Shown: one piece after another, positions 1 to 10,788 of the stretch
Numbering within the stretch: position 1 is the first letter of the stretch
Layout: every line of letters begins with the position of its first letter
DNA from: Micrasema longulum
Lineage: Eukaryota > Arthropoda > Insecta > Trichoptera > Brachycentridae
Assembly: GCA_022494885.1 (NCBI GenBank)
Contig: JAGVSM010004892.1
Coordinates: forward strand, 62,001-126,000
Reading direction: 5' to 3'
Length of the DNA: 64,000 nucleotides
The notes under the pieces: model-generated
What the model was told of the DNA's origin: nothing
What the model saw: the letters and a program-made list of their open reading frames with translations, nothing else
Database searches by the model: none
Position numbers and translations under genes: made by a program

Positions 1-1080
1 AAGCATTTGTTATATTAATCCGTAACCTGATGTAAATCACCATAATCCCTGTAAAGTGAAATATTTTTTCTGCGTCAATTTTCCTTAAGGATAATAATCC
101 ATTTAATTTATTATGTATGTTTAATAAGATGTTACGTACCACAAAAATCTTAAATAACAAACGGTACATTAGTTTATTTCGAAATAAAATGTTTTTTTAG
201 ATTTTTCGCCTTAATACTTATCTTTGTAAACATCAAATCATAATTACAAACTTATTAATTTTGCCATAAAAACAACAAATGCAATATTTCAAATCAGCTT
301 TGCTATGTTTTATTTTAAAGAATTGTTCAAAGGATGGATTTTATTTTTTGGTTTGAAACGGCGGCGATTTGATAATGTTCATTTTGAGTCAAACCTTCTA
401 GCGACATCTTGAAAAGGCGCGTTAATGGAAGCCTTTCACTAACAAAGCTTTTTTGGAATCCCTTCAAACAAATGGGCGCGGTCTTGTACAAGTACGATGA
501 ATCAACCCTTGCTAAGTTCTTTGATGACAGTCCATTCGCAACAAATAACCGTAATCAATTACTTTTTATCGAAATCATGCTGTTTCGGACTTTGTTACAA
601 ATTCCTTATTGATGCTTTTATTTCTGGCGCTTTATTCTGGTTTTCTTTATAAATGATTAAATTTTCCTTTTTACACCACATCACAACACTTTGATGATTT
701 TTCAGAGCAAGCTTTGTCCCATGTTGTACGGATTAATAACAACCTTCACAGCTGATCCCTTGAAACTCATTGCAAGATATCAATAAGGTTTTAGGTGTTC
801 AAATCTCTTCTGCTCCCCAAACGACAATAAGTCACTCTTTTCTAAATATTCAGCTTAATGCCAAGCTAAAAATATAACTCTGATCCCATAGCTCTCCACA
901 TAACCTTTTTTCTGAACCCATTTTCTAAACTTGCTATCCATGTTATTATAAAAAAAATAATAAGAAAAAATATATTTTTTTTACTATTCGTTATGTATTA
1001 TTTCTAAATCTTGCACTGAGGGCTTCTCATGTTTATTGATTTTTTTTTTATTGGAAAAAGTCTCTGACCAATGATTTAAT
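1..1080. other. AT-rich DNA, nothing recognised
   Basis: No repeat shared with the rest of the window, no protein-like open frame and no RNA gene was recognised. One short open frame (409-612) has no recognisable motif and is not called. Confidence 0.5.
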
Positions 1081-1084
1081 TACA

Positions 1085-1200
1085 AATAGTTTGTACATAT
1101 ATAATTAATAATAACGTTTCTACCTCACTAATAGAGTGAAAACTCGTGTTTAGGGAGAAAGTTCTTTTTACGTATATGTATTATTTATTAATTTATTTAT
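1085..1200. repeat. Dispersed repeat K, copy 1
   Basis: About 110 bp resembling 39795-39900. Both contain a block reading roughly 'gagtgaaaactcg' followed by a 'gagttctttatt'-like stretch. Class unknown. Here it directly adjoins the 3' end of the LINE tail that starts near 1187. Confidence 0.5.
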
Positions 1201-1500
1201 TATATATATACGGCCTAAGCCAATTACAACAGTTACATGAAGAAACATAAATGCAAGAAACTGAACAAAAAGAACATAAAACTATTTAGCAAAGACAAAC
1301 AAGGGCAAAACAATAACAGTATACAATATATTTTTAAAAAAACGAAAGACCAAAAACTTTGAGCTAAACCATGCCAATCCAACTTCATCCCACACTGTTT
1401 AGTCGCGAAGAGATCTACAAATAGCCGGAAGATCTATCCCAAAAAATTCCAAGTCATGTGATGAATTGACTAATCTACACATTCTGGACATTGGGGCATA
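1187..1500 (-). pseudogene. 5'-truncated jockey/CR1-like LINE tail (RT C-terminus + 3'UTR)
   Basis: On the minus strand, 1500 to about 1395 translates to a typical RT C-terminal tail: APMSRMCRLVNSSHDLEFFG, then roughly 12 more residues and a stop. The same motif order (R.CR.VN......FFG) occurs in the fragment at 52.2 kb and, more loosely, at the end of the RT at 35-36.3 kb. The remainder to about 1187 is 3'UTR ending in an A/T-rich TAAA-like tail. Catalytic domains are absent, as expected of a 5'-truncated insertion. Family assignment is by motif only. Confidence 0.7.
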
Positions 1501-1690
1501 ATGTTTTATTTACATTTTATTTTTACTATCTAAAACAAATCCCTTAAAATTACATAGAGTATTCTCAAAGATATACAATGTTCTACTGTATAGCGTTTAG
1601 AATAGGTTGGATCTAATGTTATTTTTTTTTAAATCATATCATTTAAATATATTTATTGATTTGGTGTTTATTTCGTAGAACTCCATATTT

Positions 1691-1830
1691 AAACTTGTAA
1701 TATTAGAAATTAAACACTGATTTGAGTCTGCTGAACACTTCATTTTATTTTTATATGTTTATATTTGTAAAAATAAAATAAAGTGTTCAGTAGACTCAAA
1801 TCAGTGTTTGATTTCTAATATTATAAGTTT
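1691..1830. mobile_element. 140-bp near-perfect palindromic hairpin element
   Basis: Arms 1691-1754 and 1767-1830 are reverse complements with only a few mismatches and a loop of about 12 bp. The DNA could fold into a hairpin of some 64 bp. No coding capacity. The form fits a MITE or foldback element, or an inverted tandem duplication. Transcripts would be long dsRNA hairpins. No flanking target-site duplication was identified. Confidence 0.75.
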
Positions 1831-1974
1831 TCATTTAAATTTTTTATTATATTACCTATTTGCAATAGATTTAAAGATTTGTGGAGAAAGTTGGCTAGGA
1901 AAATTGCCGTATATTAATTAGTGCTTTGTACAATGGTTCGAAATAAATGAACAGAAGGCTTCTATATAACAAAA

Positions 1975-2052
1975 AAATGCAATGGGAAGACATAGTATGG
2001 GAAGACCCAAGCTAAAATGGTTTAATTGTGAGGAGATCACCCTAGCTGACTT
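1975..2052 (+). pseudogene. RTE-like LINE C-terminal scrap
   Basis: A short frame reads GRHSMGRPKLKWFNCEE, which resembles the 'GR.S.GRPK.RW.D.V.ED' block near the C-terminus of RTE-clade RT proteins. Too short to place further. It lies just upstream of a second RTE-like fragment. Confidence 0.4.
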
Positions 2053-2124
2053 ATCGAAACGTTATTTCTCATATATTTTTGAATTCTGGACTGTTAATAA
2101 GGTGCATGAATAAAAACTTCACTA

Positions 2125-2405
2125 ACGTAAAATGAAGATGCTCAGATGGTCCAAGAGTGTCACTTAGTTGGATGGACGGGATGGGCACATAAAGAGCAGT
2201 TTAGGGGTGGCTCCAGTTGCAGAGCAAATGAGGGAATGCAGACTGAGATGGAATGGCCCTTTAGCGAAACGAGGAAAATGCGGTGCTTACGACGCTAAAA
2301 TTTTATGAGAACCGAAGAGGTAAAGGTTGACCTATTGCCACAAGTTAGAGTGCTATAAAAACGGAGATCAAGAAAGCCCAGTAAGACGAGACGATAGTGC
2401 AGAAT
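2125..2405 (+). pseudogene. RTE-clade LINE C-terminal relic
   Basis: The translation begins KMKMLRWSKSVT, has a stop, then LDGRDGHIKSSLGVAPVAEQ followed by MRECRLRWNGPLAKR. This matches the familiar RTE-clade order 'EMRMLRW..GVTR.D..RN..IR.SL.VAPV.EK.R..RLRW.GH..RR'. At least two stops interrupt it. It is a different RTE subfamily from the copies at 20.8, 26.9 and 45.3 kb. Confidence 0.65.
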
Positions 2406-2544
2406 ACTGTGGAGAGGTAGGACAAGGAGAACCGACCATAATTGAAATGAGATAAGGGAGAGGAAGAATAAAAAAATTATCTCACTTAAAATATTCGAAG
2501 AAATATGAATGTTTTAACGCAACCATAATTGAAAATATTTTAGG

Positions 2545-2725
2545 GTATCACTTAAAGGTAGCAAAAAGATTATAAGCTCTGTAAGTGCAAAGACTTTAAT
2601 ATGAATTCCCTTCTGAAAAGTTCTCCATATCTGTGAATTTTAATAAACTACCTACCGTATTGTTATTAAACTCAGTTCTTGTAAGCAAAGTTTTGGACAT
2701 ACTCAAAATATTTACGACCGAAGAA
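2545..2725 (-). repeat. Dispersed repeat F, fragment
   Basis: Two F segments in reverse order: a block like 'cataagctctgtaagtgc' (2565-2590) and the terminal block 'ttggacatactcaaaat' (2693-2709). Clearer F copies are at 6.8, 16.7, 19.9, 21.6 and 37.5 kb. Confidence 0.5.
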
Positions 2726-2760
2726 AAATTGTTATCATAATTTTCCTATTCACAAAAAAT

Positions 2761-3096
2761 GGTGCATAGAGCACTGCATTGGCAATTCGATTGGTGCTTA
2801 TGTCGATCAGTATTATGCTTCAGGTGCCAGTCAAGAAACATTGACATATTGTAGTATTTAATCATTTCTAAAACCAATACTTCATTTCTACCCTGCCAGG
2901 AACTGAATCTAGGACCTTAAGAATTGTAGGCAAACGCGCCAACCACTACACAATGAGGTGGACTTATTGTCACTCGATTTCTTTTTCTAAAATTTTTACC
3001 TGAGAGAAACATCAAGTTAAAATTGCTCGTCCAGAATTCTGGTTCTTTTACACATTTAGGACCGTATTATTTATACGTCCGGATACAGAAAAATAC
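2761..3096 (-). mobile_element. SINE-B copy
   Basis: On the minus strand the order is: a 5' extension starting near 3093 ('ctgtatccggacg'), the block 'gaaccagaattctggacgag', a tRNA-like head with A-box-like 'agtggttggcgcg' and B-box-like 'agattcagttcctgg', then a body ending in the shared SINE tail (about 2820 down to 2761). Compared with SINE-A copies (for example 34709-34959) it has about 150 extra bp upstream of the tRNA-like head. Confidence 0.7.
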
Positions 3097-3109
3097 GCCC
3101 ACCATTTTT

Positions 3110-4280
3110 AACTATATTTTCAGTTTTTTAAATAAAAAAAATATTTAATGGTTACAGCCATTGACACAAAGGTGGACATTTTGTTTTCGCTTTTTTTTTA
3201 ACGCAAAAAATAGTTGAAAAGAAAGTTTGCAAACAGCGTTACATGTAAGATAACTTTCACATAATATAAACTAAGTCCGTTCTGCCATAAATTATATTCC
3301 CAGAGAAGCTAATTCAATAGGGAATCCACATTTTTGTTCGTAATAGTACTGAACAGTACCCAATAACTACTAGTATGATGGTAGACCATTGAATAAAAAA
3401 CCCATAGAGAAGAAATTGAACAATTTATACTTTGTTAAATCGTCATAATATTTTGTTATTAAAATAATAAAAATAATAAAATAATATCATTCTAATTCAC
3501 CCAAATTTTTAGTTTTTTGGGACTTTTTTAAGAAATTGTCAATTAATAAACAAGTCACGAATTGTTATGGTGTGGAAAGAAACCTCAGCCTACATTTTTG
3601 TATAGTTTTACATAAATATCTGACATAAATCATAAAATGTAAAAAAAAAGTATTTTATGTTTGAATCTTGCTATCATATTTCTGAGAAATTATAAAGTTT
3701 ACATTGAATCTTAAGAAATAACCTTTTGACATAATTTTAATAAATTCATATTGAATATTGCGGAAATTTTTTAATTACGTTTTTGATCCTATTAATTAAT
3801 TTCGGGAATATGATAAATTTTTTGGTAGATAATATGAGTTGATCACTGAGCAAAGTACCAAAAGCTATAAATTATAATGATTTAAGTTTTCAATGTTTAA
3901 AATATATATTTAACAACCAAAATTTATTTACAAGTAATTCAAATAGATCAAGTCAAAGAAGGAATCGTGTGTTAGAAATACCACATTGTAAAACGAGGCT
4001 CGCATAGAGACATGCATATTTTTTAGGCACAATTTTTTTTAATTCCTTTTTTACTGATAATATTTCATCGATTCCAAACATTGAAAATTTTCCTTCTTTT
4101 AAAAAACATGCACTATTCTGGATTCAAACTAAAGATATGAACTCTTTTTTTCTATGATTTATTTTGTTGCCCTTAATTAATAAGGAATATTTTTGTGTTT
4201 TTTTTAAATATTTTTTATTTCCTTTTATAATAACTATAAAAAAAAATACCATATTATCTTTTACAGAATATTTTTTTTTC
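3110..4280. other. AT-rich DNA, nothing recognised
   Basis: Very AT-rich with many homopolymer runs. Only a small hairpin of the type CATAAAAT/ATTTTATG (about 3630-3660) stands out. No coding or repeat homology to other parts of the window was seen. Confidence 0.5.
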
Positions 4281-4284
4281 TTTC

Positions 4285-4505
4285 TTATGATATACAAAAA
4301 TATTGTAACTGTCTATTATTTATTATAGGAGCAAAAATTCATTAACATTTTCTTGTGTACCCACGATCAGGCCATGCCTTTGTGGGATTTTTTTGCTAAC
4401 TATTTTTCTATTAATATGTGTTTCGTTAATATGTAATTATGCTTTTTTTTTTTAATACGCCCTTTTAATATTATATTTATTGTAAAAACAAAAAAATTAA
4501 ATAAA
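4285..4505 (+). repeat. Dispersed repeat I, copy 1
   Basis: Shares about 200 bp with 18130-18345 and 57165-57385. The conserved core contains 'aggagcaaaaattcat', 'catgcctttgtgg' and a 3' part ending in AT-rich TAAA-like repeats. A one-sided A/T tail suggests a retroposed 3' end, but no coding remains are present. Confidence 0.6.
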
Positions 4506-4767
4506 AAAAATTAAAAAAGTGTATTTGAATATTTTTGTTAACATAAAATTATTTTTACATTGTGTTATGGATAACATCATGTTTAATTTATGTATGCATA
4601 TTTATTTGGCATTTACTCATCAGTGTGCAAATATGAAGCAAACCGTAGACGCATGCAAAAAATAAAAATCCCCAAATTAATCACTCTCTAAGAGGTAGAG
4701 AAGATTCAGAATAGCACTCGTGAATTGGCGACTAAAGTGTAAGAGCGATCATAATTAATGAAACAAA

Positions 4768-4842
4768 GAACAAATGATCTAGATATGCTTTTATTGATAT
4801 ACCAGTGCAGTGTCTCATGCACCATTAAGTGTGAAAAACGAG
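4768..4842 (+). mobile_element. SINE 3'-tail fragment
   Basis: Matches only the last ~75 bp of the SINE body: 'taccagtgcagtgtctcatg' followed by 'caccattaagtgtgaaaa'. Head and B box are missing. The surrounding 4510-5425 shows nothing else recognisable. Confidence 0.6.
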
Positions 4843-5430
4843 AACAAAGATGTGTTTTAATCACTGGACAGCACCTTGAGTGATCCAATCATCCCTTATT
4901 TAATAAAAGATCAATATTGGCGGCATTTCTAGTGCAATTTTTAAAAACTACATCAGATATTTTTAGGCGAATGAAATATTATTCAAATTATAAAACACTT
5001 TTTTTTTTATTTATTTAATCTTAAATTAGTACAAACATAATATTATATTTGAATTATTATTAAAATATGTACTAATTATTCACATTTCTAAACAATATAC
5101 GTACACTAAAAAAAAGACTTCTCTAACTCAAATTCAATGACTTTTTAAGAGTTAACTTATCTGCTACACAAAACGTGTTTTTTTAACCTACGTTTCAATG
5201 GAAAAAAAATTTGTTCCCTCATTTATAATGGTATTTCCTTGTAATATAACTGTACAGTTCGGTGCATTAACGAGTTCTGTGTCTTTGTCTTCTTACAAAA
5301 TGGCAGCCTTACTTCATTTTTATTTCTAGTTTCATATCCGTTTTCACATTGATTAGAAAAAACCTTTTTAGTCAACTATTTTGAGGAATATCTAACCACA
5401 AATAATTTTGCGAACAAAAAACATTGCTAT

Positions 5431-5547
5431 GTTTTTATGTACCACTTATACTTTTATAATAAACTTGTAATTAACCCTGAAGAAGGCATAGTATTGCCGA
5501 AACTAGTTGGTTGTTAAATTATAAAAATATAAGCGGTACATAAAAAC
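5431..5547 (+). mobile_element. Foldback element with hammerhead-like core
   Basis: Outer arms 5431-5460 and 5518-5547 are 30-bp inverted repeats with 2 mismatches. The ribozyme-like core lies between them (see 5468-5521). The element is 117 bp and non-coding. It resembles a minimal retrozyme or Penelope-like terminal fragment, or a MITE that captured such a core. No other full copy was found in this window. Confidence 0.65.
5468..5521 (+). ncRNA. Hammerhead-ribozyme-like motif (type I plan)
   Basis: The core reads CTGAAGA (5477-5483), one unpaired A, a GGC/GCC hairpin (5485-5498), GAA (5499-5501), the self-complementary hexamer ACTAGT (5502-5507), then T (5508, the expected cleavage position). 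It is enclosed by AACC/GGTT plus interrupted AT pairing. This is the CUGANGA - stem II - GAA - stem III - UH - stem I order of a hammerhead with a very short stem III usable only in dimers. The extra base before stem II departs from the textbook core. Activity is untested. Confidence 0.5.
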
Positions 5548-5551
5548 AAAG

Positions 5552-6180
5552 TGATTTTATTTTAATATATTAAATAATAATGTTCCACAAAGTAAGTGCT
5601 TCAAACATCAAAAATAAAAAAACATTACATTAAAATATATCAGTTGATGTATTGTCATAATGTTTGTTTCTTTCAGCATACAAAATACTACAACAATAAT
5701 TTACATGGGGTACTATAATGGAATTATATATCATTTTGCAGGAATCTGCACTTTTAAAAAAATAAAAACCATGACCCCTTTTTTGTTCAATGTTTCTGAA
5801 CGACTCGACTATGGAAACAGGAAATTAATTTGCATTCACAGCACAACTGAAGTAACCGTACACAACGAACATAATTTGGTTTGCTCCATATTGGATTTAT
5901 GAAATGCGCTAATAGGATAAATGGTCCAAGCTAAACTTGCAACTCTGTTCAATGGGACACCATTAATACGGAATTGTGTACTTTTACCCATTCGATTATA
6001 CAATGCGCCATATTGCCCCCAATTTAGATTCCAGAGTGAACTGAATTCAATAGTAGTGCTTCGTTGATTTTTCCCGCATGTTGCAGTGTGGTGACATTAG
6101 ATTTACAGTAAACAATTTTGCAGTTAGTTTGAAAAACGTGTACATGAAATATTCAATCATAATAATTATTTCTTGATTTC
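5552..6180. other. Unassigned DNA with short open frame
   Basis: Holds an 80-codon open frame (5660-5902, plus strand) with no recognisable domain. Composition is less AT-extreme between 5800 and 6120. No repeat relation to other parts of the window was noticed. Confidence 0.35.
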
Positions 6181-6182
6181 CA

Positions 6183-6790
6183 TAATAGGATGGGGGGGCA
6201 CTAATAAATCAATATTAAAACCTCTCGAATCTGCTCAAAAATCAATAATTAAAATATTTTTTTAAAAGGCTTTCAGGTACTCCAACGTCAAGTAATTTGA
6301 GGAGTTTAAGATGTTAGACATAAAACAATTATATATTTATAGAATAATAATGTTTGTAAAGCAAATTATTCTACCCAATCCCAAAAGGAACACTCCCGCA
6401 CTCCAGATGTCAAACTAGAGGATGGGTCATGGGGTCTACCACAAACTCTGAATTCGGGCAAAAAAAATTCAGGTTCATGGGCCCCAAAATATTTAATATG
6501 TTACCCAAACATTGCAAAACTATGACTCGGATTCAATTTAATAAATTTTTTAAAAGTTGGTTACTGGGTTTAGGTCGAGAAAAATCGGAAAATTTACTCA
6601 AGATACATTCCTTAATAATAAATTAATATTGTTTAACTGTATAGTATATTAACAAGTAGGTAGTAATGTTATTGATTATTTTTTGCGTAAAAATGTCTGC
6701 CTTAAAACAGGTTGTACCTAGTTAGGCAGACTAGACATGACCTGCAGAAATCTATTACTTAAGTGTGTATGAAGTAAATAAAGTAATTGT
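6183..6790 (+). pseudogene. 5'-truncated jockey-like LINE (RT C-terminal third)
   Basis: From 6188 a frame reads WGGTNKSILKPLESAQKSII, then two stops, then FEEFKMLDIKQLYIYRIIMF. A frameshift near 6410 leads into a 65-codon frame containing FRFMGPKIFNMLPKHCK and ending in ...KSWLLGLGREKSENLLK (stop about 6624). This is the usual end of jockey-like RT proteins: GWGG block, connecting helices, 'F...G.K..N.LP', then a basic tail. The 3'UTR runs to about 6790. Non-functional through stops, a frameshift and truncation. Confidence 0.75.
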
Positions 6791-6794
6791 TTAA

Positions 6795-6975
6795 ATTTAT
6801 TTCAACAGAAAGGGAAAAAATTTTGAGAAGGGAAAATAGTCATAAGCTGGTTTAAGTGGCCACTTTACATACTGTGTAACATTCACCATTCTGCCCATGT
6901 TTGAACATCCACATTTCCTCAACTCTTCCATCTGTTGACTTTTGTGAACTAATTGTTATTTTTGTAAATAAATCA
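6795..6975 (+). repeat. Dispersed repeat F copy
   Basis: Contains the F core 'tggtttaagtggccac' then 'cattcaccattctgcccatg'. Abuts the end of the LINE tail ending near 6790. F copies at 19.9 and 21.6 kb occur as inverted pairs. Confidence 0.6.
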
Positions 6976-7564
6976 TGATTATTATTATATCATTATTATA
7001 CTACTACATTTTGCATTGCGAATTTAAATTTGCATTATGAATGCATTTGGATTTGTAATCGATACGGTAAAACATTAGTGTGTGTCTACGAAATGTTCAT
7101 AAAATAAAGAAATGTTGATAAAAAAATCAACCTTTTTTAAATACAAAAGAATTCGGGTAGCAGTGGCTTAAAAGAGATCTGCATTTTCCCTTAGTTTTTT
7201 TCTTAATGTAACTTATTACCATAGGTATGACACTGGCTCTCAGTGTTATTATTTATGTTCATACTTCAAAATATTTAAAAATGTACCCGTCACAGCGTAA
7301 TTAAATATTTTTTTCATCACACGCTAGATTTTTCTTCGTAGCGTCACGTCTGATATCAATGAGTCCATAAGAAAATAAATATAAGAAAGGTAATTACCCA
7401 CAAATGAAAATGCTTTATATCACACGCAAGTAACGTGTCTTTTATTTAACGTCACTGTTGCTTGCAACATGCGGGATTCAGCACTTTTTACCAATATTGA
7501 AAGACCATTATAGAGAAAACAAAAACTCCTTTACTAAATATACAGAACACACTAATTATACTGT

Positions 7565-7792
7565 TGGTCTCGTGGTGTAGTGGTCAGCGCGTTTGTCTAC
7601 AAGTCAAGAGGTCTCGAGCTTGATTCCCGCGAAACATGAAATATTTATTTAAAAAGGTGTTTTTACACTAGAATATTTCATCGTCCCTGGACTGGATCAT
7701 ATTACCTTCATCTAACGAAAATTATCAAGATACACTGCAATTAGTGTACCAATGCAGTGTCCTATACACCATTAGGTGCGGAAAGGAAATTA
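7565..7792 (+). mobile_element. SINE-A copy (tRNA-derived)
   Basis: Starts 'ggtctcgtggtgtagtgg'. The A-box region is 'tggtcagcgcgtttg' and the B-box region 'gcttgattcccgc', the pol III promoter spacing of a tRNA. The body runs through 'ggtgtttttacactagaata' and a tail of 'gtaccaatgcagtgtcct' and 'accattaggtgcgg'. No anticodon stem/acceptor pairing good enough for a functional tRNA. Confidence 0.8.
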
Positions 7793-7799
7793 TGACTAA

Positions 7800-8589
7800 T
7801 AATAAAGGTTTAATAGTAATTATACGATAAATACCATTTATAGGTTATCATAAATATTTATGTACTATTAATACATAATGATTACGGAGACGCTGATTTT
7901 AATCATCATCATAATTAATTTTAAATAAATATTTGATATTAAACATGTCAGGAATCAAACCCGAGACCTCTTGCTTAGTAGGCAAACGCGCTATGTTTAT
8001 TTTACTACCTGCAAAATCAAGTTATTTTGAGTTAACTCTAGAAATTGTGAGTTCACTCTTTTTGCATTTCAATAGATATTTCGGGGACAACAAAACGCAA
8101 ATTCAGCAATCTGCATACTACAAAAGTTACGATGCGCGATGGTCAGTTCAACAATTTCACATGTGAACGAAAATTCAAATCAAGGGAATAAACACCGGAC
8201 GAACAATGGTCATTTTGATCAGAATGACCGATTAAAGCAACTCTTCTTCACATAATAATTACAGCAGAGTCTGACCGTCCTGTGATGACTATTAATACTA
8301 GTTAGGTACCTGGTAATGAAACTAAACGAACTGTTCAGTCGTCGAGTTAATTGTTTTTTTTGTATGAATTATACATTATTATTCAGTAAAATAAGTTTCC
8401 TCCCATTTATCACACTTTTAACACTGTTATACACGAGATGCTAAGTAATTAAGCGAAGCGGTGCGGTAAATGGCTTATAAGGCTAATACTAAAAACAATC
8501 TAGCTAATACGAGGTTCTAAATCGAATTCGAATCTTCCTAAAGTTCGAGATTAGCGGAAATGGACTAATCTACTTTTCTTCCAAACATT
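7800..8589. other. Unassigned DNA
   Basis: Mostly unique sequence. A short block near 7935-8000 ('gtcaggaatcaaacccgag', 'ggcaaacgcgct') is a SINE tRNA-like head in minus orientation, without its body. The rest, including a mixed-composition stretch at 8170-8330, holds nothing recognised. Confidence 0.45.
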
Positions 8590-9050
8590 TATTTGCTTTT
8601 TATATATCTTGATATTTTTATGTTTTTTCACTGTGTATTTTTGTATTATTGAATTAAGTATTCACTGTTATTTGGCATATTATTTATTACTCTCATTTTT
8701 TACTTTAGTATTGAGTGAGTTTTTAGAAACCATATCACAATTATGTTACACAAAAAAAAATCTATTGATTTTAATGATACTATTATTTTGTTCATTTGAT
8801 TTTGTCTGAATCTAAATTTGTATCATTTCTATTTTAATATTAACATCTGATTGTATTTTTTTTCATGTCTTCTTTGGAATCTTAATATTTATTTTTTTCT
8901 GGATTATTATTCTTTTGCATCACATGTCATTATAATTTAATTTAATTTATTTTACGTTTTTTTATTGTAAATTACACCGGCACAGCCTAAAAAGCCTTAG
9001 TAAGTTTATTCATATTTAAACGAGTGTAATTTTGAATGAATAAACAAATA
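8590..9050 (+). mobile_element. LINE family M 3' tail, copy 1
   Basis: About 450 bp of AT-rich 3'UTR homologous to 62007-62695 (opposite strand). It ends in 'acagcctaaaaagcct' followed by about 50 bp and an 'aataaacaaataaa' tail. The last ~100 bp also match 60890-60990. The terminal block can form a small stem in the best-preserved copy (60890). No RT coding sequence remains. Confidence 0.65.
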
Positions 9051-9459
9051 AAAATGAGGCTAAACCATCGCAAATCTCAAATTCAAACACCATTTTTTAT
9101 TGATTCATTTTGTAAGTTTGAAACTCGTTAGTGATGACTTGGGAATAATTGTCATGCGTGTATAAGAAGATGTGTGAATATAAAGAAAGCAAGGTTTGTA
9201 TGCAAAGACAAAGTAAAGGAGTGTTCTTTCCCCTCTGCCTACTTCTACTAGAAATGGTGTAATAGTTTATTTCTTTTTACGTTTTTGGTTTAAAATTTTA
9301 ATTGTAAATCGTAAATTTTGGCCCAAAATAAGAATATAATACAATATTTATGAAAATTATAAAATAACTTATTCACTCGAAATTCCGCTAAACATTATGT
9401 AGATTCAATTTAACAGAAATTGATAACTCTTTTAACAATCGAATATAACAGTCTAGCAC

Positions 9460-9560
9460 TGACATTGGCTGGTTTAAATGACCACATTACACACTGTGTA
9501 TCATGCACCAGACTACCTTTGTTTCATTTTTACCATTTGTGGATTTTTTAACTAGTATTT
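9460..9560 (+). repeat. Dispersed repeat F fragment
   Basis: Matches F from 'cattggctggtttaaatgac' through 'cacactgtgtatcatgcacc'. The palindrome-like TTACACACTGTGTAA block typical of F is present with changes. Confidence 0.5.
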
Positions 9561-9683
9561 TTCGAAAAAATTCTGGATAATACTACTCAAAACATTTTTC
9601 CTTTTTTAAAAATGTTTTCGCAAATTCTATCAATGTATTAATAAATTAAAAGTATGAATTATGAAAGGGTCCATGTTAAATGA

Positions 9684-10050
9684 TTGACACTCTCAGAACT
9701 GTGTATTTTGCTATTTTCCAGTTGGTGGCAAACAATGGTATTGTGGGCTGGGGAGGTTGCACGGAGACTATTATGAACCCCCTAATAAATGTACAAAAAT
9801 GAATACTTAGAGTGATGCTTTGATGTCCAACTCACTTTCCTATCTGAAACATTATTTCAGTGTACGAAGGTACTAGACATTTAAAAAAAATAAACAGTTA
9901 TTGACACATTTATGGTCATGCGAAATTTTCTCTGAGCAAAAGTCATAAATGTTTTTGGTATTAAAAAAATCGAATTACAGAAAAACCTCGTAGGAGCATT
10001 CTTCTTGACAAGGCTTTTAACCTCATATAGTTAGGGAAACGTTATTTTTT
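9684..10050 (+). pseudogene. Jockey-like RT C-terminal relic
   Basis: The frame from 9690 reads LRTVYFAIFQLVANNGIVGW then GGCTETIMNPLINVQK, matching 'L..VYFA..QS...YGI.GWGG......L...QK..LR' of jockey-like RTs. Three stops follow within 40 codons. A later frame (about 9970-10045) keeps RITEKPRRSILLDKAFNL. Both the 5' RT domain and the 3' end are lost. Confidence 0.65.
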
Positions 10051-10399
10051 TAAAAATATTTACATATTTGTATGAATGAATAAATGCAATGAATTTAGTT
10101 TCTCATTAATCTCCCTATTAACCTAAACTTAATTTTTACATTTTGATGTGCATTAAATCCACGTGTTCCACTAGAACGGGCTTATTTTTATGCTTATATG
10201 AGAACCTGCTTTAACTTAATTGTAAAATTGCAAAATTGATAAATACAGGGTTTTGGTCCCGTAGCTAGTATTGGGGACTCACGGATCAGAGGTACGTATT
10301 TTTTTCATTTCGAAAAAATGTACATTTCTTATAAAATATTTGGATTAACTCATAATTTAAAAAAGGCAACAATGAAACCTTTACACTCCAACTAAGTCG

Positions 10400-10745
10400 T
10401 TAGCATTATGACAAACATTATTCGACTCCGGCTATGACTCGTGACGCCAGAAATAAAAATTCCGAGTAATTGACGTTTATAATTCAAATCGCAATAAAAT
10501 TTTGAAAATAACTGTTTGATGCACGAAATTTCCCCGCTCTACGAAATGCGAGTCTGCGACCGCACGATCCGAAGCGCCCTAAATAAATCTCCACTGTGTG
10601 GCCCGAATAAATCTCTCGCTCGCCAAAATCAAACGGCCAAAAGTCCGATCCTCTATATATTTGTCACACAGCGACGCCGACGCCGCGGGCACATTCAATT
10701 AAACACCCAATTACAAAACAATCCATGCATCCCTAATTAAGTTTT
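10400..10745 (+). promoter_or_regulatory. Possible promoter/5' region (low repeat, GC-richer)
   Basis: Non-repetitive, with balanced composition unlike its neighbours. A TATA-like 'ctatatattt' lies near 10651, about 40 bp before an initiator-like 'cattcaatt'. It is followed by a candidate exon at 10758. A 74-codon open frame (10516-10740) shows no domain. Inference from composition and spacing only. Confidence 0.25.
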
Positions 10746-10757
10746 ACTTTGTTTCAG

Positions 10758-10788
10758 TGATCCTCACCAAAATGTCATGTCGGGCAAG
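10758..10788 (+). other. Candidate tiny first coding exon
   Basis: A polypyrimidine stretch 'ttttactttgtttcag' ends at 10757. A 31-nt segment follows with an ATG in good context (cacca-aa-ATG, 10772), then AAG|GTATAT at 10788/10789. The exon would encode only MSCRA plus a split codon. Signals of this strength also occur by chance. No downstream exon was found in the window. Confidence 0.2.

Noticed and set aside
7565..7640. tRNA gene
   Set aside because: A and B boxes are tRNA-like, but the sequence does not close an acceptor stem and continues into the SINE body. The same holds for all SINE heads.
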